From NCBI RefSeq assembly GCF_013376005.1, contig NZ_JABMJK010000011.1, positions 171,582 to 235,581 of the forward strand: 64,000 nt of DNA. Reading direction: 5' to 3'. The translations under genes and the position numbers were made by a program. Under the pieces are notes generated by a model. It did not search any database. It was not told the DNA's origin and was given only the letters and a program-made list of their open reading frames with translations. Shown here one piece after another: positions 33,942 to 42,410 of this stretch. How positions within the stretch are numbered: position 1 is the first letter of the stretch; each line of letters opens with the position of its first letter. This DNA comes from Duganella sp. SG902. Its GTDB lineage: Bacteria; Pseudomonadota; Gammaproteobacteria; Burkholderiales; Burkholderiaceae_D.

Positions 33942-35044
33942 AGCGTCGGCTCCATGCGCGGCAGGTGCGGCAGGCGGCGCAGCGACAGCCCAGTTTCCAG
34001 GTTGGCGCAGATGCGGTCCGCTTCGTCCAGCAGTTGCGGCCATTGCTGTGGGTCCGCCAGTTGAAGGCGGGCCAGCAGGGACCAGGCTTCGTCCAGCGCC
34101 GCCTGGGCGATCAGTGTTTGGGCGACGCGGCGGGCCTGATCGTTGGCGGACAGCGGCTGGTCCGGGGCCGCCCATGCCAGCGCGGGCATGGTGTTGACGT
34201 TGAGGGTCGCCATGCCGAAGCGGAGCAGCAAGGCCTGGTGCGTCTGGAAGATCGGCAGTCCCTCGGGCAGCGCAAGCACGCGCAGTTCAGTGCTCAGCGC
34301 GGGCAGTTCAAGGAACAGGCGGCGCAAGGCCCGCGCATCCTGCTCTGCCGCCTGATCGGCCGAAGGCGCGGCGGTCGGCGCGGGAGTGGATGATGCGGTC
34401 TGGGTGTCCGATGCGGGCAATGCGGCGGATGACGGGGACGTTGCGGCGGGGCGGGCGCGTTCGGCCTCTTGCTGGGCGCGGACCTGCAGCATGGTGGCGT
34501 AGTCGATTTGCTCGCCCAGGTCCACGGGCACGCAGTCGTCCACCGTCACGCCATAGCGCGTGTACATCAGCTGATTCAGGCCAGCGCGGAACGCGTGCCA
34601 TTCCTCCAGCGTGGTGCAAGGCGGCAGGTCAAGCGCCCCTTGCGCCAACTCGGCCTGCAAGGCCAGTTCCGCCGACGCGGCGAAGTCGGCCACCGTCAAA
34701 CGCCCCGCCGTCTCGCTGTACAAGAACAAATCGAACCGCTGTTGCGACACGCGTGGATTGGCCGCATCCACCACGAAGCGCAGGCGCAAACCCCACTCCG
34801 GCGCCGCAGCGAATGGCGCCAGGTCGACCGTGTACGGCCCCGGGTGAAAGCAAAACGCGGTTTCGCCCTGCTCGCACACCACCCTGCCCGCCGCAACGCG
34901 GCGCGCTTGGCCGGCGGCATTGAAGATCAACACTGTGCTCTGTGCGGGCGCGACATCCCCGTCATCGAGCCTCAGCGCGATCAGTGTGCTGCCCAGGCCA
35001 CCGAGGTCGGCGGCCGGTTTGCGGCGGCGGCTGAACAATCCCAT
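33938..35044 (-). CDS. Unrecognised protein of the PBP/kinase operon (368 aa)
   Basis: Starts MGLFSRRRKPAADLGGLGST. The N-terminal half (about 15-175) is beta-rich (LIALRLDDGDVAPAQSTVLI, FCFHPGPYTVDLAPF, WGLRLRFVVDAAN), reminiscent of proteins that read out a stored value or of virion-core/SPFH-associated domains. An Ala/Ser/Pro-rich linker (about 200-235) and a helical C-terminal part follow. No TM, no catalytic motif. It is coupled downstream to the Lon-like gene by ATGA and lies 3 bp after the 196-aa gene. I do not recognise the family. Confidence 0.65.
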   Translation of the reverse strand: MGLFSRRRKPAADLGGLGSTLIALRLDDGDVAPAQSTVLIFNAAGQARRVAAGRVVCEQGETAFCFHPGPYTVDLAPFAAAPEWGLRLRFVVDAANPRVSQQRFDLFLYSETAGRLTVADFAASAELALQAELAQGALDLPPCTTLEEWHAFRAGLNQLMYTRYGVTVDDCVPVDLGEQIDYATMLQVRAQQEAERARPAATSPSSAALPASDTQTASSTPAPTAAPSADQAAEQDARALRRLFLELPALSTELRVLALPEGLPIFQTHQALLLRFGMATLNVNTMPALAWAAPDQPLSANDQARRVAQTLIAQAALDEAWSLLARLQLADPQQWPQLLDEADRICANLETGLSLRRLPHLPRMEPTL

Positions 35045-35047
35045 GAT

Positions 35048-35638
35048 CTAAGGCGCTACCGGTTCGACGGCAAAGCCAGCCCCATATAATTGAAAGTGCG
35101 ATGCCGGCGCCGTCGCGAACGGCCATGCGCGCTCGCACTCGCCGTCGGCATCGAGCCGGCCTTGCAGGATGATCGCGCCGCCGCCGTCGATCACGCGCAA
35201 CTGCGGCTGCTCCCGCAACAGGCGCGCTGCGAACGGCGCCTCCGCCGACAAGCTCAGAATCACTTGCCAGCCGCCGTCCCTCGGCAGGAAATGCAAAGTC
35301 CAGTGACCATCATCCGTGACCAGGGCCTCCAAGGCCTCCGCCGTGGAGGCGGCGCGCAGCATGCCGTGGCTGCCGGTCCATTCAGGATCGTTGGCGGCCG
35401 GCCGAGGCGCGGCGTGACGCTCCAGCGATAATTGGCGGAAGCGGCGCAAGGTCAATGGCGACCCGGCCAGGGCCTGCCGCTCGTTCGGCGTCAGGACACG
35501 GCTGCCGTCGATGGCCGCCAGCATGGTGGCGTCGGCCAGCATCAGGCGATCGCCCGCGACGGGGCGCGTCAATAGCAAGCGTTCGCGCAGGCGCGCCTCG
35601 AGATCATCTTGTGCTGAGTTCAAATCGTTCTCCTTCAT
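35048..35638 (-). CDS. Unrecognised small protein of the PBP/kinase operon (196 aa)
   Basis: A charged helical N-terminus (MKENDLNSAQDDLEARLRER) is followed by a short helical segment (LTPNERQALAGSPLTLRRFRQL) and a beta-rich C-terminal domain (WTLHFLPRDGGWQVILSLSA, LRVIDGGGAIILQGRLDADG). No TM or signal. The start overlaps the upstream gene's stop (ATGA) and the end is 3 bp before the next gene. The N-terminal layout resembles small adaptor or anti-sigma-like proteins; this is only an impression. Confidence 0.6.
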   Translation of the reverse strand: MKENDLNSAQDDLEARLRERLLLTRPVAGDRLMLADATMLAAIDGSRVLTPNERQALAGSPLTLRRFRQLSLERHAAPRPAANDPEWTGSHGMLRAASTAEALEALVTDDGHWTLHFLPRDGGWQVILSLSAEAPFAARLLREQPQLRVIDGGGAIILQGRLDADGECERAWPFATAPASHFQLYGAGFAVEPVAP

Positions 35639-36948
35639 CGCGCGCCCACCGCTTGCAGCTTGGCGATCGCTTCATTACGGCGCTTGCGCAGCGTCGGCAT
35701 CGAAATCTGGTCCAGCGCCGCCAACTGCTGCAAGGTCGGCAGCTCGCCGGTGACCGGATCCAGCCAGGCGTCCGGATAGCTGTCGTCGGCCGCGCCCAGC
35801 AGCTTCTGGTAGACCGCCAGACGGATCGGCAGCGATTCGTCACGCAATATGCGGACCGCCCAGCTGCCGGCTTCCTGCGCCGCCCGCGCCAATTCAAGAT
35901 AGCGGAGGGGCAGGGAAAGCTCCGCGGCCCGGGACTGTTCGGCCGCCAGCTCCGCTTCGGACGGCGCGGCGTCGTCCGAAGCGGCGGCGGTGTCGATGCC
36001 GTCCTCCTCGTGCGGATCAGGCTCCGGCGCGGCGAGGATGCGGTCATCGTCATGCGGCGGACCGCTGGCTTCCGCATGCTCGGACTCGCCCAGCACGCGC
36101 CAGTAATCTTCCAGCCATAGCGCCGCCTCGCCGGCATCGCCCTGCCATTCCTCGGCGCTGTCCATGTTGGCGGACAGCGTTTCGTAATCGCCGATTTCCT
36201 CCAGCAGCGCCGCGATCCTGTCGGGGCTATTCTTCAAGCTGGCGAAGCGCTTGGATTTGGTGTGCAAGGGCCCGGGCGCGCCGGCAAACTGCTCCTGCGA
36301 CGCGCTCCAGCGAATAATCCACTCGGCCTTGCAACCGGAAATGGACTTCATCTGGCGCACTTCGATTGGCGTGCCGGCCAGCGAACGGCCGAGGATGGCC
36401 CCGACCTGTGCGGCGTTCTGCTCCCAAGCCGCGAACAGGTCCGCGATCTCGCGGTAGGCGGTATCCAGCATCCGGTAAGTGTAAATTTTATTGGGCGAGC
36501 AATCGCGCCCGGTAGCGACGATGTAATTGTCCGCGTCGACCTTGTCGCGCAGGGTGGCGTACATGTCGTTGACCTTCTTGCGCAGCACGCCCTCGGCTGC
36601 CGCGTCGTGCCAGAACGCGCCGCTGCGCGCATGCTCGACGGCCATGGCCGCCATGAACGCCGTCCAGTATGCGGGTTGCGCCTGCAACTCGTACAACAAG
36701 CCAAGCGACAGCTCGTACACGCTTTCGCCATAGCTGTTGCCCTCGGCCGCGCCGCGCGCGGTGCGGGCATTGGCGCGCAGGGACGCCGCTACCGCATCGG
36801 TATAGGCGTCAAGCAGCGCCGCGTGCCGCTCGGGGTCGAGCATCTGGTGCATCTCAATCTGCCGGAAGGCCTGCAATGAGCAAAGTCCCAGCAGCTTGCG
36901 CACTTGTTCCCAGCCATGCTCCTGGTACCGGGTTCCTGGCAAGCGCAT
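35635..36948 (-). CDS. Unrecognised protein with possible C-terminal HTH (437 aa)
   Basis: Mostly helical, soluble. A long first part (1 to about 265) with no known motif is followed by an acidic linker (HDDDRILAAPEPDPHEEDG). A C-terminal module ends LQQLAALDQISMPTLRKRRN, which looks like a helix-turn-helix (sigma region 4-like or FixJ-like). The next downstream gene overlaps it by ATGA. It starts 79 bp after the PBP gene ends and continues that operon. It might be a DNA-binding regulator of the locus or a scaffold; I cannot assign a family. Confidence 0.6.
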   Translation of the reverse strand: MRLPGTRYQEHGWEQVRKLLGLCSLQAFRQIEMHQMLDPERHAALLDAYTDAVAASLRANARTARGAAEGNSYGESVYELSLGLLYELQAQPAYWTAFMAAMAVEHARSGAFWHDAAAEGVLRKKVNDMYATLRDKVDADNYIVATGRDCSPNKIYTYRMLDTAYREIADLFAAWEQNAAQVGAILGRSLAGTPIEVRQMKSISGCKAEWIIRWSASQEQFAGAPGPLHTKSKRFASLKNSPDRIAALLEEIGDYETLSANMDSAEEWQGDAGEAALWLEDYWRVLGESEHAEASGPPHDDDRILAAPEPDPHEEDGIDTAAASDDAAPSEAELAAEQSRAAELSLPLRYLELARAAQEAGSWAVRILRDESLPIRLAVYQKLLGAADDSYPDAWLDPVTGELPTLQQLAALDQISMPTLRKRRNEAIAKLQAVGAR

Positions 36949-37027
36949 AAAGTCCTGTAAGTGAGTAAATCAAAAGGCTTTTCAAGCATGCCATAAAAAG
37001 GCAATAAGCATTATCCCGTTTACAAGG

Positions 37028-40000
37028 CTATTTCCCCTTCTGTTCACCGTTCTGCGCCGCCAGCGTGGACAGGATGGCGGCGATCACCGGCGCCGCATGC
37101 TCGCCGCCGGTGGCGTCGGAGTGGCTGACGAAGGTCGCCATCGCCAGCCGATGCGTCTGGCCCGGCAGACTGCCCGCCTCCAGCCAACCGGTGAACCACA
37201 CGGTGGCCGTGTCCTCGCCGCTCGGCGCGGTGCCGGTTTTGCCGTACAAGCCGGGACGCACGCCAGCCAGCGCCGCGCCACGGAAGGCCCCCGCCCCCGT
37301 GCCGACATCGACCACGCCTTTCATGCCAGCCTTGATGCGGTCCAGGCGTATGCCCAGCGGCGCGGCGGCGGCAGTGCGGCTGTCATTGCCGTCCAACGAA
37401 AGCAGCATGCGCGGCGCGACGACCCGGCCCTGCCCCACCGCCGCCGACGCCAGCGCCATTTGCAGCGGCGTCACCTGCATGCGCAGGCCGATGGCCATTT
37501 GCCGCAACTCGTGGCGGGTGTGGATCGGATCCATGCGGGCCGGCGTGGCCTGCAACGCATCCCACGCGCGCCAGTTGAAATCGGCCGGCAGCAGGCCGCC
37601 GTCAAGCCGCAGCGACTGTTCAAAGCCCAGGCGGTGCGCGGCGGCCACGATCGGGCGGATGCTGTCCAGCGCGTCGGGATCCAGCGCTTGCAGATCTGGC
37701 GCGCCGCCATCCGGACGGCCGAACAGGCTGCGGTCACTCAGCTCACTGGACCAGGCGAACCAGGTATTCAGGCTGTAAGTCAGCGCTTGCGCGAGACCCA
37801 GCCGCCCCTCCTGCGCGCGGCGGTCGAGGCTTTGTTCGCGGTAGTTGGTGATGTGGGCCAGGCGCGGGTTCAGCGGATAGCTGGCGGCATCGGTCTGGAA
37901 GCCGTAGCCGCGCTGCGCGGCCAGGCGATTGATGGCGGGCAGCGGCATGCCGCCCAACAGCGCGTCGATCTGCGGATCGCTTTGCGCGGCGATCTCCAGC
38001 CCCAGCGCGCTCACCACCTTGAAGGTGGAACCCGGACTTTGGTGCGCGCCGCCGTCGTGCTGCAGGGCCGGCAGGCGCAGTGGGCTGCGCGCTGGACTGG
38101 TGCGGTCGAAGTCGCGCACCTCGGACCAGTTGGCGCTGGTGACGTTGCCCGTGCCGGCGCCGGCGGCGGCCAGGATGTCGCCAGTTTCGGTGTCGAGGAT
38201 GACGATGCCGGCATGGCGGCCCTCGGGGACCGGCGCGCCACCGACGCAATGGCCGCCCTCCCAGCGGCCACGCCGCATGGCAACGCATTCGAGCACGCGC
38301 TGGCTCAGGGCTTGCAACGGCAAGTCCAGCGTCAGGCTGGCTTGCACCGAGCCGCCGCAGGCCGGCAAGCGGGCCAGCATGCCGGCGACGCTGTTGGCGT
38401 GCTCCTGATTGATGCCAAGCAGCGGCGCAAGGCCCGCTTCCACGGCGGCTTCGCTTGGAGCGCCGTCGCTCCACAATGCGGTGCCGTTGCGGTCCCGCAG
38501 TTGGACCTGCGACGGGGCGGCGGTGCGCGATGCGGAGTTGTCGGTTTGGGCCAGCGGCTGCCAGATCAGGCGCCCGCCAGCCACGCGCAGGTGGCGATAT
38601 CTCTGGTCTTCCGGCGCGTTGAAGTCCAGCGGCTGCACGTCCAGCTGGACGCTGCGCGCGCCTGATAGCAATGTCAGCGCGACTTGCTGGACGTCGCCGC
38701 CGCTGGCGCAGGCGCGCCCGGTGCAGGCGGAGGTGAATTGGGCGCTGGCCGCGGCGCCGGATCCGGGCACGATGCGACCGGCGACCAACAGGTGCAGCAC
38801 TTCGCCGCCGGCGGCGGCACGCGGCAGTTCAAGCGTCAGGCGCACAGTTGGCCGCGCGCCCGAACTTGCGCCGGCCTGCGGCCAGCGCGCCACGCGCGTC
38901 CAGGGCTGCCAGCCTTGCGGCAAGGTGGCAAACAAACGCGATGCCGACACCGGCATCTGACTGGTGGTGGCGACCGTCACAGGCGCGTCGCCGCTGCCGG
39001 CGTTGTTGACGGTGGCGGCGCTCCATTCCAGCGCCAGTCCCTCGGGGGCCTTGATGCGCCATGCGAGCAGGCGGCGCTCGCTGTTGTAGATGTCGATTTG
39101 TTGGCGAACGTAGGCGCCGTCGGCCTGATAGTAAAGACGCTTGAACAGCTTGTTGATGGCGGGGCCGGGTTGCACGTGCCGCCAGTTGCGCAGTTCCGCG
39201 GCGCGTTCGCCATCGGCGGCGGCCAGCCATTGCGGGAGGTCGCGCGGCGCCAGTTCGATGGCGCCGTCGGCGCCCAGACGGATCAGACCTTGCGCCTGCA
39301 ACTGCTCGAACAGCGCCTGATCTTCGAGTTCGCCGTCAGGAGCTTCGGGCACCTGATATTGGCCCGGCGCGAGGTAGGCATTGACGGCGCGGCCACGCGC
39401 GGGAAAAGCGGTGACCAGCGCCGGACCGGCAGGTGCGGTAGCCGGACGGAATATCTGAACCAGCAACTCCCCCGCTTGCGGGCACATGGCATTGGCGCGG
39501 CGTTCGATGCGCAACGCGGAATTGGCGCCCCACAGCAGCCAGCCTTGCTGGCGCAGCGCGACCTGGCCGTTGGCGCCCTGCTCCACCTGGCCGAAGCTGG
39601 CGTCGCTCAGCCAGCGCGTGTCGGCCTGCTTGCTGTTCCACCGCAGTTGCAGCGGTTCGCTCAACGGATCGGTGAAGTCGGCGCGCGCGCGGCCTTCGAT
39701 CTGCACTTCCGGCATGGCGCCGGCGCCAGCGCGATCCGCCACCAGCAGCACGTTGCGCAGCGGGATTTGCACGTCGGCCTGCTCGTTGCGGGCAACCCAG
39801 CGCTTCACGTCCTCGAAGCGATACCCCAGGCGCAGCGGCAGCAACCGGTTGTCGGTGGGGCCGCGCATCTGGCTGCACAGGTCGACGCGCACCGGCGCCG
39901 TCGCCTCCATGCCCGCCACGATCAGCAAGGCGCCGCCCGGGTGCAGGCTGGAGCCAATGCCGGCTTGTTCCGGCACCGTGAAGGCGATGCCCGGCAAGAC

Positions 40001-40327
40001 CGACCGATATGCATGCGCGGCGCGGACATTGGCGGCCGACTGCGGCGTGCTGGCCGTGGACGCCGCCAGATGGCGCGCGTGCCCGGCGATCAGCGCACCG
40101 CCGCCAAGCACGACGCACAGTCCCGCCACCACCAGCCACACCGGCCGCGCGCCAACCGCCCAGCGCGGAGGGGCGAGCGCCTGGCCCTCGCCGGCGGCGC
40201 CGCGCCGCGACGACACCAGCGTCATCGCCGGACGGCCGCGCTGGCCCGCGCGCAGGTTGGCGCTGCGGCGGCGCGCGCGACGGCGCTCGGCCCAGGCTTG
40301 CAAGATCGTATGAATGAATCGCGGCAT
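37028..40327 (-). CDS. Penicillin-binding protein transpeptidase, very large (1099 aa)
   Basis: DD-transpeptidase that would crosslink peptidoglycan in the periplasm. A basic cytosolic N-terminus (1 to about 60) and a single TM helix (about 62-82) precede a roughly 600-residue beta-rich ectodomain unlike the usual class B dimerisation domain. The transpeptidase domain (about 700-1090) has all three active motifs: S767-x-x-K770 (SPGSTFK), S852-L-N (TYSLNTW) and K1030-T-G (YGKTGTA). There is no glycosyltransferase domain, so it needs a SEDS partner, which the operon at 16406 supplies. At 1099 aa it is far longer than FtsI or MrdA (about 600). It is the first gene of a leftward operon; GAGGGG lies near the start. 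Confidence 0.9.
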   Translation of the reverse strand: MPRFIHTILQAWAERRRARRRSANLRAGQRGRPAMTLVSSRRGAAGEGQALAPPRWAVGARPVWLVVAGLCVVLGGGALIAGHARHLAASTASTPQSAANVRAAHAYRSVLPGIAFTVPEQAGIGSSLHPGGALLIVAGMEATAPVRVDLCSQMRGPTDNRLLPLRLGYRFEDVKRWVARNEQADVQIPLRNVLLVADRAGAGAMPEVQIEGRARADFTDPLSEPLQLRWNSKQADTRWLSDASFGQVEQGANGQVALRQQGWLLWGANSALRIERRANAMCPQAGELLVQIFRPATAPAGPALVTAFPARGRAVNAYLAPGQYQVPEAPDGELEDQALFEQLQAQGLIRLGADGAIELAPRDLPQWLAAADGERAAELRNWRHVQPGPAINKLFKRLYYQADGAYVRQQIDIYNSERRLLAWRIKAPEGLALEWSAATVNNAGSGDAPVTVATTSQMPVSASRLFATLPQGWQPWTRVARWPQAGASSGARPTVRLTLELPRAAAGGEVLHLLVAGRIVPGSGAAASAQFTSACTGRACASGGDVQQVALTLLSGARSVQLDVQPLDFNAPEDQRYRHLRVAGGRLIWQPLAQTDNSASRTAAPSQVQLRDRNGTALWSDGAPSEAAVEAGLAPLLGINQEHANSVAGMLARLPACGGSVQASLTLDLPLQALSQRVLECVAMRRGRWEGGHCVGGAPVPEGRHAGIVILDTETGDILAAAGAGTGNVTSANWSEVRDFDRTSPARSPLRLPALQHDGGAHQSPGSTFKVVSALGLEIAAQSDPQIDALLGGMPLPAINRLAAQRGYGFQTDAASYPLNPRLAHITNYREQSLDRRAQEGRLGLAQALTYSLNTWFAWSSELSDRSLFGRPDGGAPDLQALDPDALDSIRPIVAAAHRLGFEQSLRLDGGLLPADFNWRAWDALQATPARMDPIHTRHELRQMAIGLRMQVTPLQMALASAAVGQGRVVAPRMLLSLDGNDSRTAAAAPLGIRLDRIKAGMKGVVDVGTGAGAFRGAALAGVRPGLYGKTGTAPSGEDTATVWFTGWLEAGSLPGQTHRLAMATFVSHSDATGGEHAAPVIAAILSTLAAQNGEQKGK

Positions 40328-40517
40328 TTGCCCCTCGCGCTGGTGGTCTTGGTCTGTGCCTGCTTAGCAGGGGGGCGAGGAAAAACACCCCTCCCATCGC
40401 GCCAAAACGCATTTCGGCCCGCCGAAAACGCGGCTCGTCGCAATCCCATCGCGGCTTGACGGGGCTTTGGATACAGTGAGCACATCGAAACTCAATTAAC
40501 CACCGAAAGGAAGCAAC

Positions 40518-40742
40518 ATGAAAACCCTGAAAAACTTCGAAGCCCTGTTCGTGATGACCGTCGCCCTGGCTTGCGGCGCAAGCTACGCGCTGGACAAATC
40601 CAGCGTGGAAGCGCAAACCCCTGACATGCAAGTCGTGGTGGTGAGCGCCAAACGCATGACCGCCGAACAAAAACTGCAATCGGTGATGGAAGAACGCGCC
40701 ACCACGCTGGCCGCCGACGCTAAAAAAGCGAGCATGATTTGA
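40518..40742 (+). CDS. Small exported hypothetical protein (74 aa)
   Basis: A signal-peptide-like start (MKTLKNFEALFVMTVALACG, cleavage near SYA) is followed by a charged helical tail (VVVVSAKRMTAEQKLQSVME). CCGAAAGGAAG upstream gives a good RBS, and its small size and secretion signal resemble short periplasmic proteins common in Oxalobacteraceae. Divergent from the PBP operon by 190 bp. Function unknown. Confidence 0.7.
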   Translation: MKTLKNFEALFVMTVALACGASYALDKSSVEAQTPDMQVVVVSAKRMTAEQKLQSVMEERATTLAADAKKASMI

Positions 40743-40972
40743 ACGCCGGCAGCACCTTCGCCTGTACACGCCGCCCCGCGTGACAGGCGAAGCTTCTCTC
40801 CCTTTCCCCGCAGTCCCTCTCCCCTCTCAATCTGTACGCGACCGCACATAGCGGCGAACAGCTTTGTGTCATATGTAAAAAGTTGCATCATTCAAGGCAA
40901 CACCTTGTGCCGCTTGATATAGTTCGTCCAAGCGCTGAAACGGCGCCATTAAGAGAGACGGAGGACACCATC

Positions 40973-41713
40973 ATGATCAAGCCAATTTTCGCTACCGCCA
41001 TGCTCGCGCTGAGCGCAGCAGCTTTTGTACCATCCATCGCATCGGCGCAGGTCGGCGTCAGCGTCGTGATCGGCAATGCCCCTCCACCGCCTCGTTTTGA
41101 AAGCGTGCCCGCACCACGCCATGGCTACGTTTGGGCGCCCGGCTATTGGAACTGGGACGGTTATCGCCACGTATGGCTGGGCGGTCACTGGGAGCGCGAG
41201 CGCATCGGCAGCGCCTGGCGTCCCGCCGAGTGGGTGCGCGCCGACGGCGGCTGGCGTTTGAGCCCCGCCGGTTGGGTGACGGTCGATGCCGGCCCGTCGC
41301 GCGTGGACTACATCACGGTGGCACCGCCTCCGCCGCGCTATGAGCGCATCCCCGATCCGCGCCCCGGCTACATCTGGGCGCCCGGTTACTGGGAATGGCG
41401 CGGCAACCGCCACGTCTGGATAGGCGGTAACTGGATCGCCTCACGCCCTGGCTACGTGTATGCGCAGCCGCGTTGGGTGGAGCGTGATGGCCGTTGGTTC
41501 CGCGAGGAGGCGCGCTGGGAGCGCGGCCCGAACGGCGACCGCGATCACGACGGCATCCCCAACCGCTACGACCGCCATGACAACCGTGGAGACTACCGCG
41601 GACGCGGCGACCGTGATCACGACGGCATCCCTAACCGCTACGATCGCGACCGCGATGGCGACGGTGTACCGAACCGTTATGATCACCACCCGGACAACCG
41701 TCGCCGCGATTAA
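40973..41713 (+). CDS. YXWGXW-repeat protein with Ca-binding DxDxDG repeats
   Basis: 246-aa exported protein. A signal peptide (ending IASA) is followed by tandem YXWGXW-type units (GYVWAPGYWNWDGYRHVWLG, GYIWAPGYWEWRGNRHVWIG, GYVYAQPRWV). The Asp/Arg-rich tail has repeated DHDGIPNRYDR and DGDGVPNRYD motifs that resemble thrombospondin type-3 calcium-binding loops. Probably an envelope protein. The ATG at 40973 has GGAGG 9 bp upstream and opens the signal peptide. The stop overlaps the RNase H start by one base (TAATG). Confidence 0.85.
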   Translation: MIKPIFATAMLALSAAAFVPSIASAQVGVSVVIGNAPPPPRFESVPAPRHGYVWAPGYWNWDGYRHVWLGGHWERERIGSAWRPAEWVRADGGWRLSPAGWVTVDAGPSRVDYITVAPPPPRYERIPDPRPGYIWAPGYWEWRGNRHVWIGGNWIASRPGYVYAQPRWVERDGRWFREEARWERGPNGDRDHDGIPNRYDRHDNRGDYRGRGDRDHDGIPNRYDRDRDGDGVPNRYDHHPDNRRRD

Positions 41714-42384
41714 TGGATCAATTCGAATTTGATGTCCTGGCCACGGCCGCCTTCAAGGGCGAGCGCGTGGCCGCGCGTCGTCTGGTGGCGCGCACGCACG
41801 TGACCGAGGCGCAGGCATTGCTGCAGGTGCTGACGCTGGCCGCGGGCGCCGCCGGGCTGGCGCAGTTGCTGCATCAACGCGAGCAATTGCGCTCGCGCGA
41901 CGAGGAAAGGCGTTTGGCGAGGCAGGCCAATGCCGCCTGCAAACTGGCGCTGCGCAAGGCCGGCACGCAATCGACGGCCGCCTGGCGCGGCTGGTTTGAC
42001 GGATCGGCGCATCCGAATCCCGGGCAAATCGGGATTGGGGCCTTGTTGTGCGGGCCGGATGGGCAGCGGGCGGAAATCAGCCGCCGCGCCGGATACGGCA
42101 ATAGCAGCGAGGCGGAATACCTGGCCTTGACGGCGCTGCTGGAGTTGGCCGTCAGGATGGGCGCGACGGAGCTCGCCGTGTGCGGCGATAGCCAGGTGGT
42201 GGTGAATGATGTGAACCTGGGCGCGGCGCGCGGGGCCAAGGGATTGGAGCCGCATCGCGCGCGCGTGGTGGAGCTGATGTCGGCGCTGGGCGCCGTGCAG
42301 CTGCGCTGGGTGCCGCGCCACCGCAACGGCGACGCGGACCGCCTGTCGCAGCAAGCGGTCGCCGGCCACGCGGCGGCGGGCTAG
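41713..42384 (+). CDS. Ribonuclease HI family protein
   Basis: 223 aa. A helical N-terminal extension (1 to about 90) precedes an RNase H fold with the four acidic residues: D96 in WFDGSAHPNPG, E135 (or E133) in SSEAEYLAL, D159 in CGDSQVVV, and D207/D209 in NGDADRLSQQA. It cleaves RNA in RNA-DNA hybrids. Classic RnhA is about 150 aa, so the N-terminal extension marks this as the RNase HI-like, 'HI family' type. It is translationally coupled to the YXWGXW gene, with no obvious functional link. Confidence 0.9.
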   Translation: MDQFEFDVLATAAFKGERVAARRLVARTHVTEAQALLQVLTLAAGAAGLAQLLHQREQLRSRDEERRLARQANAACKLALRKAGTQSTAAWRGWFDGSAHPNPGQIGIGALLCGPDGQRAEISRRAGYGNSSEAEYLALTALLELAVRMGATELAVCGDSQVVVNDVNLGAARGAKGLEPHRARVVELMSALGAVQLRWVPRHRNGDADRLSQQAVAGHAAAG

Positions 42385-42410
42385 CTCCCGCCGCGCGCAA
42401 TCCCTCGCCG

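Noticed and set aside
16406..40327. Type VI secretion regulatory locus
   Set aside because: Kinase, PP2C and FHA are also T6SS post-translational regulators, but no TssB/C, Hcp, VgrG, ClpV or TssJ-M genes are present, while a SEDS and PBP are.
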